From the NCBI GenBank assembly GCA_021029595.1, contig JAJJOY010000010.1:42045-106044 (forward strand): a stretch of 64,000 nt of DNA, written 5' to 3'. Made by a program: the position numbers and the translations under genes. The DNA is from Hominenteromicrobium mulieris. GTDB lineage: Bacteria; Bacillota; Clostridia; Oscillospirales; Acutalibacteraceae. Numbering within the stretch: the first letter of the stretch is position 1; every line of letters starts with the position of its first letter. This document shows, in pieces, positions 9,727 to 18,429 of this stretch. The notes below the pieces were generated by a model. That model was not told the DNA's origin. It was given only the letters and a program-made list of their open reading frames with translations, and did not search any database.

Positions 9727-11523
9727 TTAAGTAGCCGAGCGCTGTGTGTCGTAAATGCGTTTATAGATGCCGTCTTCCTTCGAGAGCGTTTCGTGCGTGA
9801 CGCGCTGCACGATGCGACCCTTATCCATGACAATGATCTGGTCGGCATTCATGATGGTCGTGATGCGGTGGGCGATCAAAATCGTTGTGCCGCGCACGTT
9901 TTTGTTGATGGATTCGCGAATCTTCGCGTCGGTTTCCATATCCACGGCGGAAAGAGAGTCATCGAAAATTTTGATCGGCGTGTTCTGCATGAGCATACGG
10001 GCGATGGCGACGCGCTGTTTCTGACCGCCGGAGATCGTCACGCCGCGCTCGCCAATCTGCGTATCGTAGCCTTCGGCAAAGCGGTCGATGGTGTCGTCGA
10101 TGACGGCAAGGCGGGCATACTTGCGCACGCTTTCAATATCGTGGCGATTGGAACCGTCCGAAATGGTGTCCTTAAAGCTCTTTGAGAACAGGAACGGTTC
10201 CTGCAAAACAATGCCGATATTGCCGCGCAGGTGCGAAAGCGCGATGTTGCGGATATCCACGCCGCCGATGGTGATCTCGCCGGAGCCTTCCGGCAGCTCG
10301 TATAGGCGGTCTAAAAGGTAGGTCAGCGTGCTTTTGCCGCTGCCCGTGGAGCCCAAAATGCCGAGCGTGGTGCCTGCGGGAATTTTGAGGTCAATGTCAT
10401 GCAGAACTTCGCCGGAAGTGCCGTAGGAGAAGTTGACGTGCTTAAACACAATGTCGCGGTCCATGGGCGGGGTAACGGGGGTTTCCGCATCCTTTTCCGG
10501 CTCCGCGTCGAGAATTTCAAAAATACGCTTGGAGCTGATGCCGGTTTTTGAAAGCTCGCTCAAAAGACGACCGAGGCTGCGTGTAGGCCACACAAGCATG
10601 GAATTGTACGCGACGAACGCGAGGTACTCGCCCTCCGTGATGGCGCCGTCCACGACGAACACGATGCCGGCGGCGATGATCGTCAACACCTGAATGCCGG
10701 AAAGCAAATCGCCGATGCCCCAGTTGACGCCCATCACGTGGCCGAGGCGTACCCAGAGGTCGGAGAAGAGGTCGTTCTGCTTATTGAATTTATCTTTTTC
10801 AAAGCGCTCGCGGCCGAACGCGCGCACCACGCGCACGCCGGTCAGGTTTTCCTGCACCATGGCGGTCAGCTTGCCTTCGGCTTCATCCGCAATGCGGAAG
10901 CGGTCGCCCACGATGACGAAGAAGATCATGGAATACCCCACGACGATCGGGATAAAAATAAAGGCGATAAGCGCGAGCTTTACGTTCATGGAGAACATCA
11001 GGGCGAGTGAGACAACGATGAGAAAAACCACGCGCACAAGCTCCATCATCTGGTCGTTGATAAAGTTGTGAATGAGGTCGACATCCTGCGTGCATCTCTG
11101 GATGATGTCGCCGGTCTGGTTTTTGTTGTGCCATGCGTAGGGCAGGCGCTGAATGTGCGAAAACAGCGTGTTGCGGATCTTCGTCACGGTGCCCTCGCAG
11201 CCCTTTGCCATATTCATGCGCGAAAGGTACGTGGAAATGCCCGCGAGCACCGCGAACAAAAGCGACGCCAAGGCGCATAGAATGAGATTTTGACGTAAGA
11301 AATCCCGCCCGCCCATGTTTTCGATCTGTGTTGCCAAAAACGAAGGGAGGTTGAACGGGGAGTCGTTGATGACGGAGTCTACCGTCACGCGGATGATCTG
11401 CGGTGTCATGTACCCGGCGAAGACCGAGATCGCCATGGTGAGCAGCGCCAGCACAAAATTGTGGCGCAGTCCCTTTGTAAAGGAGTAAAACCGCAGAATG
11501 GTCGTGCGTTTTTCCTTTTTCAC
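9727..11523 (-). CDS. ABC exporter half-transporter with degenerate Walker B
   Basis: Partner subunit of the heterodimeric exporter, about 598 residues. Walker A is GSTGSGKST, the signature is the near-consensus ISGGQKQR, and Walker B reads IKIFDDSLSAVD. The catalytic Glu is therefore replaced by Asp, which marks the degenerate nucleotide site of such exporters. I chose the GTG at 11523 (VKKEKRTTILRFYSF) because the membrane domain begins right after it. The frame stays open upstream to 11643, where an ATG at 11631 has a GAGGTG, so a 36-residue longer product is possible; that extension is not membrane-like. Confidence 0.87.
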   Translation of the reverse strand: MKKEKRTTILRFYSFTKGLRHNFVLALLTMAISVFAGYMTPQIIRVTVDSVINDSPFNLPSFLATQIENMGGRDFLRQNLILCALASLLFAVLAGISTYLSRMNMAKGCEGTVTKIRNTLFSHIQRLPYAWHNKNQTGDIIQRCTQDVDLIHNFINDQMMELVRVVFLIVVSLALMFSMNVKLALIAFIFIPIVVGYSMIFFVIVGDRFRIADEAEGKLTAMVQENLTGVRVVRAFGRERFEKDKFNKQNDLFSDLWVRLGHVMGVNWGIGDLLSGIQVLTIIAAGIVFVVDGAITEGEYLAFVAYNSMLVWPTRSLGRLLSELSKTGISSKRIFEILDAEPEKDAETPVTPPMDRDIVFKHVNFSYGTSGEVLHDIDLKIPAGTTLGILGSTGSGKSTLTYLLDRLYELPEGSGEITIGGVDIRNIALSHLRGNIGIVLQEPFLFSKSFKDTISDGSNRHDIESVRKYARLAVIDDTIDRFAEGYDTQIGERGVTISGGQKQRVAIARMLMQNTPIKIFDDSLSAVDMETDAKIRESINKNVRGTTILIAHRITTIMNADQIIVMDKGRIVQRVTHETLSKEDGIYKRIYDTQRSAT

Positions 11524-11872
11524 AATATACCGGTTGCCTTTCCGGTGCGCATTTTGTCTAAACAAAAAAGGAGAAGTCGGCCACACCTCAAGCTGCTTCT
11601 TGCCCGCGCGGTTTCCCGACGGTATGGACATCTTTTTGCGCACCTCACACTGTGCCGGGTGTTTAGTATCGGCACAGAAAAACGGGTCGAAGCCAAAGCT
11701 TCGAGCCCTTCACAGCGTGTATGCCGCAAAAACCGCTTGTTTTGTGTCCCGCTGCCGAACGCCATGAACACACAGGTTTTTACGGTATGAGCCCGGAAAC
11801 AGACACGGCTTTCCGAACCCATAGATAGTATGACGGCGATTTAACTTTAACATCACAGATACAAAAAGTCAA
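11524..11872 (-). promoter_or_regulatory. Promoter and long structured leader of the ABC exporter operon
   Basis: On the minus strand TTGACT (11867-11872) and TAAAGT (11844-11849) are 17 bases apart. Transcription from here leaves a leader of about 315 bases. The leader contains a stem TCGAAGC-TTT-GGCTTCGA followed by CCCGTTTTT (near 11680-11707), then a second stem TGTGCC..GGCACA (11651-11676). A terminator-like hairpin ahead of a multidrug exporter suggests attenuation, but no convincing leader peptide with a ribosome-binding site was found. Confidence 0.5.
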
Positions 11873-12018
11873 TCGTGTTGAGCAAAAATTTTGTTAGAAA
11901 ATATAAGTTTCGTGTGCGGCGGGCGTGCAACAAGGGAACCGAATAGACTTTTTAGCGCTAAATGGACTGAAAATTACAGTTTTGGGGGCGTCTGCGAAGA
12001 AAATTTACAAATACCCCC

Positions 12019-12047
12019 TTGCTATTTTGAAACATGCGGATTATAAT
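12019..12047 (+). promoter_or_regulatory. Promoter of the hemolysin III-like gene
   Basis: TTGCTA (12019-12024) and a perfect TATAAT (12042-12047) are separated by 17 bases, about 100 bases before the start codon. The stretch 11873-12018 between this promoter and the divergent one shows nothing else I can name. Confidence 0.75.
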
Positions 12048-12144
12048 ATGAATATATCTGGTATTGAAAACCATATAAAAGAAAAATAAAAAACAGTTTT
12101 AAAATAAAGAACCGGGGCAGGTCCCCGGAGAAAGGGTGAAACGT

Positions 12145-12846
12145 ATGGATATGCAGACGGCATACGCCGGTTACGGTGCAAGAAAGGTTTGGCATAAGGA
12201 AGACAGGATGCGGCTGTCTTTGCCGCTGTATTCGCTTGGGGAAGAGATCTTCTCCGCTGTGTCACACGGTGTGGGCGCGCTGTTCGGTGCGGCGGCGCTC
12301 GTTATGTTATTGTGGTTCTGCGAAAAGAGTCTTGTGAACGTCGTCAGCGTCAGCATTTTCGGCGGCACAATGATTTTGCTCTACACGGTCTCCACCCTTT
12401 ACCACGCATTGAATGTGAACCGCGCGAAAAAGGTGTTTCGCGTGCTCGACCACTGCACAATCTATCTGCTCATCGCAGGCACATATACGCCCATCACGCT
12501 GTGCTGCATTGAGGGCAGGCAGGGCATCGTCATGTTCGCGGCCGTGTGGGCTGCGGCGGTGCTGGGCATTATTTTAAACGCCGTCGATATGGAGAAATTC
12601 AAGGTCGTTTCGATGATCTGCTACCTGATGATGGGCTGGGTCGTCGTACTGGCGTTTAACACGGTCGCGGCAAAAATGCCGGGTGTGGGATTAAACTGCC
12701 TCATCGCGGGCGGCGTGGCGTACACCGCAGGCGCGGTGCTGTACGGCCTCGGCAAAAAAGTGCCGTACATGCACGCCGTGTGGCACCTGTTTGTCTTAGT
12801 CGGCAGCGTGCTGCATACGCTGAGCGTGTTTACGGTAATTATTTGA
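12145..12846 (+). CDS. Hemolysin III / PAQR-family membrane protein
   Basis: Integral membrane protein of 233 residues with about seven predicted transmembrane segments. The family signature is present: SHGVGALFG in the first helix region, STLYHAL, RVLDHCTIYLLIAGTYTP, and HAVWHLFVLVGS near the C-terminus. The His and Asp residues in these motifs form the metal site in PAQR/ceramidase-like proteins. The physiological role of bacterial members is poorly known; some homologues are called hemolysins. The ATG at 12145 follows GGAGAAAGGGTG; the open frame extends three codons further upstream to a GTG, which is less likely. Confidence 0.88.
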   Translation: MDMQTAYAGYGARKVWHKEDRMRLSLPLYSLGEEIFSAVSHGVGALFGAAALVMLLWFCEKSLVNVVSVSIFGGTMILLYTVSTLYHALNVNRAKKVFRVLDHCTIYLLIAGTYTPITLCCIEGRQGIVMFAAVWAAAVLGIILNAVDMEKFKVVSMICYLMMGWVVVLAFNTVAAKMPGVGLNCLIAGGVAYTAGAVLYGLGKKVPYMHAVWHLFVLVGSVLHTLSVFTVII

Positions 12847-12892
12847 TAATTGACTTTTCTATAAAAATCACAAACCGAAAGGATTAAGCTGC

Positions 12893-13993
12893 ATGAAGGT
12901 ATCCGAATTTACATTTGATTCCAGCACGGCACATAACAAAATTTTCACCCGCCTGTATGAGCCGGACGGCGAACCGAAGGCTGTTTTGCAGATTTCGCAC
13001 GGCATGGCGGAGCATAGTGCGTTGTATAAACCGTTTTGCGAATACATGGCGCAGCGCGGCTTTGTCGTTGTCATCAACGATCACCTCGGCCATGGCCGCA
13101 GCGTGACCTCCGGCGCGCTCTACGGGCATTTCGGCGAAAAGGGCGGCCTCTATAATGTCGTCGAGGATCAGCGCAATTTGCAGAGCATCATGCGCGAAAA
13201 ATATCCCGAGCTGCCGTATTTTCTCATGGGCCACAGCATGGGCTCGTTCATCGCGCGCGAATTTGCGGCCGCCTACGGCAACTCCCTCACGGCAGTGGTA
13301 TTCATGGGTACCAGCGCGGGCATTTCGACTGCCATGTGGAAGGCCGAGCGCACGTACCTCAATATGCTGAAAAAGGCAAAGGGCGCACGGGCGAAAATTC
13401 CGTCGCTCGAGAAGATCGCCACGGGTCCGTACAACAAGAAATTCAAGCCCAACCGCACAAATTACGACTGGGTGACGAGTAAGGAAGAGGAAGTGGATCG
13501 CTTTGTAAACGACCCGCTGTGCGGCTTCCCGCTCACGGTGCAGGGGTATATCGACCTCGGCACGCTTTTGTACGCCATCAACACCGACCAGTGGTACCGC
13601 CGTGTGCCGAAAGACCTGCCGATTTTGCTCATCTCCGGCGAAAACGATCCCGTGGGCGATATGGGCAAGGGCGTGCGCCGTGTGTTTGATAAATTGAATA
13701 AGACCGGGCACGACGTGAAGCTGACGCTTTACCCGCGCATCCGCCACGCGCTCATCACCGAGATGAACAGTGCGCAGGTCTACGAAGACCTGTATGCTTT
13801 CTTCTCGTCGCACCTGCCGAAGGCGGAAGAGCCGGTTTACGAAAAAGAGACGGAAGCAGAGCCTAAAGTTTCCACAGAAACGGAAAAATCCGTTGAAAAT
13901 CCTGCTGCGGAAGAAGAAAAAGAGACCGAAGCGGCAGCCGCCGAAAAATACGACGACATGCCGGAAGAAAACGCAGAGCTTCCCGTGATTTGA
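12893..13993 (+). CDS. Alpha/beta hydrolase, monoacylglycerol lipase/lysophospholipase-like, with acidic tail
   Basis: Soluble serine hydrolase of 366 residues. The first 300 residues match the lysophospholipase (Hydrolase_4) type: HGMAEH near 40, DHLGHGRS, the nucleophile elbow GHSMGS, and LLISGENDPVG supplying the acid. No signal peptide is seen. Residues from about 300 to 366 form a low-complexity tail rich in Glu, Ala, Lys and Thr, which is unusual for the family and should be disordered. It follows the PAQR gene by 46 bases with a new AAGGATTAAG ribosome site. Confidence 0.85.
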   Translation: MKVSEFTFDSSTAHNKIFTRLYEPDGEPKAVLQISHGMAEHSALYKPFCEYMAQRGFVVVINDHLGHGRSVTSGALYGHFGEKGGLYNVVEDQRNLQSIMREKYPELPYFLMGHSMGSFIAREFAAAYGNSLTAVVFMGTSAGISTAMWKAERTYLNMLKKAKGARAKIPSLEKIATGPYNKKFKPNRTNYDWVTSKEEEVDRFVNDPLCGFPLTVQGYIDLGTLLYAINTDQWYRRVPKDLPILLISGENDPVGDMGKGVRRVFDKLNKTGHDVKLTLYPRIRHALITEMNSAQVYEDLYAFFSSHLPKAEEPVYEKETEAEPKVSTETEKSVENPAAEEEKETEAAAAEKYDDMPEENAELPVI

Positions 13994-14110
13994 AAATAGA
14001 AAAGCCAAGCGGAAAGTCGCCTTTGCACCGACGTACATAATCGGGCAGGGGCGGCTTTTTGCATAAGAAAATCTTTTTCCGCGTATACATAGCGCGAAGG
14101 AGGGATCGGG

Positions 14111-15019
14111 ATGTACGGTGTTTTGAGCTTGCGTTCGCATCGTGTGCCGAGCGTCGGTGCGTTTTATCGCTTGTTGCCCGCGTGGCTGCGCAGAACGGCG
14201 GCCGCAGCGCTGACGCTCGGCACCATCGGGGCGCTCGGTGCGATCTTAACGGTCATGGCGGAGGACCCCGGCGTGCGCGTACCGGTCATCATGTATCACG
14301 CCGTTATGGACGACGCGTCGCGCCTTGGCAAATACGTCATTTCGCCGGAGGAACTCGAAAGCGATTTTAAGTGGCTTTCGGAAAACGGCTATACGGCAAT
14401 TTTATCCGAAGACCTCATAAACTACACGGAAAACGGCGCCGCGCTGCCTGAAAAACCGATTTTGCTGACGTTTGACGACGGGTATTACAATAACTACTTA
14501 TACGCTTATCCCACCGCAAAGCGGTACGGCATGAAATTTGTGCTTTCGCCCATCGGAAAATACGCCGACCTCTACACCGAAACGCCGGACAAAAGCCCGT
14601 ACTATGCGCACTGCACGTGGGATATGCTGCGCGAAATGCAGTCTTCCGGCGTGGTGGAAATTGCGAATCACACGTATGACCTGCACAGCTCGGACGGTGC
14701 GCGGCTCGGCACAAAGCAGCTTTCCGGGGAATCTCTGGAAGACTACACGAAGCTTCTCACCGAAGATGTGACGCTTTTTCAGCAGAAAGCAGAAGAAAAC
14801 CTGCAAAGTAAGCCCGTCCTGTTTGCATATCCGTTCGGCGCAGTGAGTAAGGGAGAGCCGGAGATCATCAAAAACCTCGGGTTTAAGGTTACGCTTTCGT
14901 GTGAGGAGCGTGTCAGCACCGTTACGCGTGCCCCGGAAAGCTTATATTACCTCGGCCGCTACCTGCGTCCCTCGGGTGTGAACAGCGAGTCGTTTTTTGA
15001 ACACATTTTGAAAGCATGA
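14111..15019 (+). CDS. Membrane-anchored polysaccharide deacetylase
   Basis: Carbohydrate esterase family 4 protein of 302 residues. An uncleaved membrane anchor (about residues 30-52) would place the catalytic domain outside the cell. Motif 1 is LLTFDDGYYNNY with the catalytic and metal-binding Asp pair, and motif 2 is ANHTYDLH with the metal-binding His residues. PVIMYHAV at the start of the domain is typical of this subgroup, which acts on peptidoglycan or other N-acetylated glycans. GGAGGGA lies just before the ATG. An amidase gene follows after 15 bases, suggesting a cell-wall remodelling pair. Confidence 0.87.
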   Translation: MYGVLSLRSHRVPSVGAFYRLLPAWLRRTAAAALTLGTIGALGAILTVMAEDPGVRVPVIMYHAVMDDASRLGKYVISPEELESDFKWLSENGYTAILSEDLINYTENGAALPEKPILLTFDDGYYNNYLYAYPTAKRYGMKFVLSPIGKYADLYTETPDKSPYYAHCTWDMLREMQSSGVVEIANHTYDLHSSDGARLGTKQLSGESLEDYTKLLTEDVTLFQQKAEENLQSKPVLFAYPFGAVSKGEPEIIKNLGFKVTLSCEERVSTVTRAPESLYYLGRYLRPSGVNSESFFEHILKA

Positions 15020-15034
15020 TGTAGGAGGGTTCAT

Positions 15035-15574
15035 ATGCCGACAATCTATTTAAGCCCGTCCATTCAGCCGTACAATAAGTATTTGACAGAGGGCGATGAG
15101 CAGTACTGGATGAACCGTATCGCGGACGACATGGTGCCCATGCTGGAGCAAAACGGCATCAAAGTTGTGCGCAACACGCCGAACACGTCGCTTGGGCAGG
15201 CGATACGCGAATCGAACGCCGGGAATTACGATTTGCATTTGGCGCTGCACTCGAACGCCGGGCCGTCAAATTTGGCGGGGAAGCTGCGCGGGCCGGATGT
15301 GTACTATTATCCGTACAGCGCTTCCGGCAAGCGCGCGGCGGAGCTTATTGCCGATGAACTGCGGAAAATTTACCCCGACCCCGACCTTGTGAGCACAGTG
15401 GCGACGACACGTCTTGCGGAGATCACGAAAACGAGCGCACCGGCGGTCCTCGTAGAGATCGCGTACCACGACAACGCCGAGGACGAAGCGTGGATTAGAA
15501 ATAATATCACTGTGATTGCCGAAGCGCTTACCCGCGCAGTGTGTGCGTACCTTGAGATGAACTGCGCGCTGTGA
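15035..15574 (+). CDS. N-acetylmuramoyl-L-alanine amidase, family 3
   Basis: A 179-residue protein consisting almost only of an Amidase_3 zinc hydrolase domain. DLHLALHSNAG contains a zinc His, and VLVEIAYHDN carries the catalytic Glu. An N-terminal SPSIQPYNKY replaces the usual start. There is no signal peptide, so either it acts inside the cell (for example in the mother cell or after lysis) or leaves by an unusual route. It lies between the anchored deacetylase and the symporter gene, whose GTG start overlaps its stop. Confidence 0.85.
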   Translation: MPTIYLSPSIQPYNKYLTEGDEQYWMNRIADDMVPMLEQNGIKVVRNTPNTSLGQAIRESNAGNYDLHLALHSNAGPSNLAGKLRGPDVYYYPYSASGKRAAELIADELRKIYPDPDLVSTVATTRLAEITKTSAPAVLVEIAYHDNAEDEAWIRNNITVIAEALTRAVCAYLEMNCAL

Positions 15575-16875
15575 ACGAGAGCTTCTCGGCGTTTGTCCGT
15601 GTTTTGACAGCGGTTTTGTGGGGGCCGCACGTGCTGCTTTTGATTTTGCTTGCGGGCGTGTGGTTTACGCTGCGCGGGCGGTTCATGCAGGTGACAAAGC
15701 TGCCGGGCATGACGCGCGGGGCATTGTGCGGCACGCAGCGCTGCGGGGGATTTTCCGCATTTCAGTCCTTGACGGCGTCGCTTGCCGGCTCGCTCGGCAC
15801 GGGGAATATTCTGGGTGTTGCGGCGGCAATCCTGGTCGGTGGCGCGGGCGCGGTCGTCTGGATGTGGATTGCGGCGTTTTTCGGCATGATGACCGTATAT
15901 GCCGAGGGCGTTTTGGCGGCAAAATTCGGCACGAAAAACGCCCCCGGCGCGATCGGCTATGTGCAGAAGGCGTTCGGGCGGCACGGCGCAAAAATTTATG
16001 CCGCAGGCTGTGTGCTTTCGGCGCTCGGCATGGGCACCATGGCGCAGACCGGCGCGGCATCGTCGGTGCTGGTGCCCATGGGTGTGCCGCGCGTGCTTGC
16101 GGGCGTTGTATTTGCGGGGCTTTTGCTCCTTTGCGTGCGCGGCGGCCTGCCGAAAGCCGTGCGCGTCACGGAAAAGCTTGTGCCGTTCATGGCGGGGCTG
16201 TTTTTAGCGTTGTGCGCCGCGGTGCTCCTTCTGCGCGGAAGCCATATCCCCGGCGCGGTGCGGAATATGCTGAAAGGTGCGTTTTCGCTGAAAGCCGGTG
16301 CGGGCGGCGTATGCGGCATGATTTTAGCCATGCGTGAGGGCATTTCACGCGGGGTGTTCACAAACGAAGCGGGCCTTGGCAGCGGTACATTCGCGACGTT
16401 CCGCACGGAAAATAAGACCCCGGAGCAGATCGGTACACTCGGCGCTTTGCAGGTGTTTATCGACACAATCCTGCTGTGCACAATTACGGCGCTGTGCATG
16501 CTGGTGTCACCCGTGCGTGATTTTTCCCCGGAAGCGGCGCTTTCGGTGTTTTCGCTCGTTTTGGGGCGGTTCGGCGAGCTTTCTGCCGGCGTATGCGTGG
16601 CGCTTTTTGCGTTTGCATCGGTTTTGGCGTGGAGCTGCTACGGTATGGACGCGCTACTGTATTTATTGCCGAAAAAAGGCGCGGCGGAAAAGAGAATATA
16701 CATGGCGTTTACGGCGCTTTCCTGCTTTTTGGGGTGCATGTCGCCGTTCCTCGGCGTTTTAAATGTATGTGATGCGTTTAACGGCCTGATGGCGCTTTTG
16801 AACGTCCCGGCGCTTTTGGTTTTAACGCCGCAGGTTTTTGCAAAACAAATTGCCCAAAAGCCAAAAAAGGTATAG
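15571..16875 (+). CDS. AGCS-family sodium:amino acid symporter
   Basis: Alanine or glycine:cation symporter of 434 residues with about ten hydrophobic segments. Family motifs are visible: GSLGTGNILGVAAA in the early helices, GGAGAVVWMWIAAFFGM, TNEAGLGSGTFA, and the late segment FASVLAWSCYGMDALLYL. It starts with GTG at 15571, overlapping the amidase stop by four bases, so the two are translationally coupled. The linkage to cell-wall genes suggests uptake of D- or L-alanine, but that is inference. Confidence 0.88.
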   Translation: MNESFSAFVRVLTAVLWGPHVLLLILLAGVWFTLRGRFMQVTKLPGMTRGALCGTQRCGGFSAFQSLTASLAGSLGTGNILGVAAAILVGGAGAVVWMWIAAFFGMMTVYAEGVLAAKFGTKNAPGAIGYVQKAFGRHGAKIYAAGCVLSALGMGTMAQTGAASSVLVPMGVPRVLAGVVFAGLLLLCVRGGLPKAVRVTEKLVPFMAGLFLALCAAVLLLRGSHIPGAVRNMLKGAFSLKAGAGGVCGMILAMREGISRGVFTNEAGLGSGTFATFRTENKTPEQIGTLGALQVFIDTILLCTITALCMLVSPVRDFSPEAALSVFSLVLGRFGELSAGVCVALFAFASVLAWSCYGMDALLYLLPKKGAAEKRIYMAFTALSCFLGCMSPFLGVLNVCDAFNGLMALLNVPALLVLTPQVFAKQIAQKPKKV

Positions 16876-17020
16876 ATTTTTCTTCGACAAGATGTTAAAA
16901 TACAAATAGAGAGAAAAGCGATGAATAGAGGGGCTTTTAACGGTTCGTTTAGCCTGTCTTTGCTGATCTCCAAAAACAACGAATATGCGTTTCAAAAAAA
17001 CGCGATAAGGAGGAAATATT

Positions 17021-17344
17021 ATGAAATTGATCCTTGCGATTGTCAGCAACGATGACAGCGGTGCGGTCTCTTCCGCACTGACAAGAGGCGGCTTCTCCGT
17101 CACAAAGCTCGCTACTACCGGCGGCTTCCTGATGGCCGGCAACACCACCTTCATCTCCGGTGTTGAAGACGAAAAGGTCGATGAAGTCATCGGTATCATC
17201 GCGAAGCATTCCCGCCGCAGAACGCAGGTTGTGCCCAGTACCTCCACCATGGATGTGGGCATGTACTCCTCTTTCCCGGTGGAAGTCACCGTGGGCGGCT
17301 CTACCATTTTCGTGCTGAACGTAGACCGTTTTGAGAAGGTTTAA
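17021..17344 (+). CDS. darA: Cyclic-di-AMP receptor, PII-like
   Basis: Small PII-like signal protein of 107 residues that binds c-di-AMP as a trimer (PstA/DarA family). The sequence begins MKLILAIVSNDD and contains TKLATTGGFLMAGNTTF, the nucleotide-binding region, and the C-terminal GGSTIFVLNVDRFEKV. A conserved neighbourhood supports it: in Firmicutes darA precedes yaaR, holB and ricT; here yaaR is absent and holB overlaps the darA stop by one base. GGAGG is 9 bases before the ATG. Confidence 0.93.
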   Translation: MKLILAIVSNDDSGAVSSALTRGGFSVTKLATTGGFLMAGNTTFISGVEDEKVDEVIGIIAKHSRRRTQVVPSTSTMDVGMYSSFPVEVTVGGSTIFVLNVDRFEKV

Positions 17345-18333
17345 TGCAGTTTGAAGGTTTTGCGGGGAATGCGGCTCTGAAAACGGCGCTTTCGGCGGCG
17401 TTTTCGCGCCGCAGGCTGCCGCATACTCTTCTTTTACAGGGTGAAGCGGGGCTTGGCAAACGCACGTTGGCGCAGATTCTGGCCCGCGCGGCGGTCTGCA
17501 CATGCGAAAACCGCGATTTAGCGCCCTGCGGCGTATGCCCGGCGTGCATTCGCGCAAAAGCAGGCTCGCACCCGGATATCCGCATCGTTACGGGCAGCGG
17601 CAAATCGAACACGATTTCGGTCGCATCCGTCGATGAAGTCATCCGCGACGCATACAAAAAGCCGGAGGAAGCGGATATCAACGTCTACTGCATTTTTGCG
17701 GAAAATCCCATGCCGGAGATCACCCAGAATAAACTTTTGAAGGTCATTGAAGAGCCGCCGACAGGCGCGCTTTTCATCTTTACGGTGCTTTCTGCGGACG
17801 CTTTGCTGCCGACAATCCGCTCGCGTGCACAGGTTTTCACCGTGCGCCCGCCGGAGGAAAGCGAAGCGGCGGTTTACGTGCAGAACAAGACCGGCATGCC
17901 CATGGTGGAAGCTGAAAAGCTTGCATCTCTGCACCGCGGCAACATCGGCAGAATGCTTTCGGACGGCGAAAACGGCCGCGCCGCAAAAGCGGAGCAAATG
18001 GCGGAAGACATTGCAAACGCACTCGTTTCCGGCACGGAGCATGACCTTTTGGCGGCGACCGCGCCGCTCATCAAGGACAAGCCCTTATTCCCGGAAAGCA
18101 TGGAACGCTTGCAGCTTTTGCTGCGCGATGCGTGTCTGCTGAAAAACAATGTAAATGTGCAGGTGCCCGCGCGTGAGGTTTGCGACAAATTAAGACGCAA
18201 GCTGTCTTTAAAAGCGCTGATGGCGCTGTGCGAAATGACGGCAAAATACACGGAATACTGGCGGCGAAACGCGAACATGGCGCTGCTTGTAACGGCGCTG
18301 TGCGCCGAAATGAAAGAAACTGCGGGCAAATAA
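17344..18333 (+). CDS. holB: DNA polymerase III delta-prime subunit
   Basis: Clamp-loader subunit of the replicative polymerase, 329 residues. The AAA+ domain has Walker A GEAGLGKRT and the zinc-binding insert CTCENRDLAPCGVCPACIRA. The sensor and arginine-finger-like segment is LLKVIEEPPTGALFIF, followed by TIRSRAQVF, the SRC-like motif here as SRA. The start codon shares one base with the darA stop. It is followed by ricT, as in Bacillus and Clostridium. Confidence 0.9.
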   Translation: MQFEGFAGNAALKTALSAAFSRRRLPHTLLLQGEAGLGKRTLAQILARAAVCTCENRDLAPCGVCPACIRAKAGSHPDIRIVTGSGKSNTISVASVDEVIRDAYKKPEEADINVYCIFAENPMPEITQNKLLKVIEEPPTGALFIFTVLSADALLPTIRSRAQVFTVRPPEESEAAVYVQNKTGMPMVEAEKLASLHRGNIGRMLSDGENGRAAKAEQMAEDIANALVSGTEHDLLAATAPLIKDKPLFPESMERLQLLLRDACLLKNNVNVQVPAREVCDKLRRKLSLKALMALCEMTAKYTEYWRRNANMALLVTALCAEMKETAGK

Positions 18334-18397
18334 AGCCTGTTTTGAAATAAAAATCGTCCGTGTTGTCAAAATAACAATACGGATTTTCCCGGAAAGA

Positions 18398-18429
18398 AAG
18401 GAAGCCCTTTACGGGCTGTGGATATAAAT
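18398..18429 (+). promoter_or_regulatory. Shine-Dalgarno, hairpin and start region of ricT
   Basis: AAGGA (18398-18402) directly abuts a perfect 5-bp hairpin AGCCC-TTTAC-GGGCT (18403-18417). A 12-base A/T-rich linker then leads to the ATG at 18430. Without folding the site is 27 bases away; with folding it is about 12. An in-frame GTG at 18418, right after the hairpin, is an alternative start. The layout resembles that of fabF. Confidence 0.4.

Noticed and set aside
11520..11822. 100-codon minus-strand frame in the ABC leader as a gene or leader peptide
   Set aside because: No ribosome-binding site precedes its ATG and the translation is not protein-like; kept only as a possible leader region.
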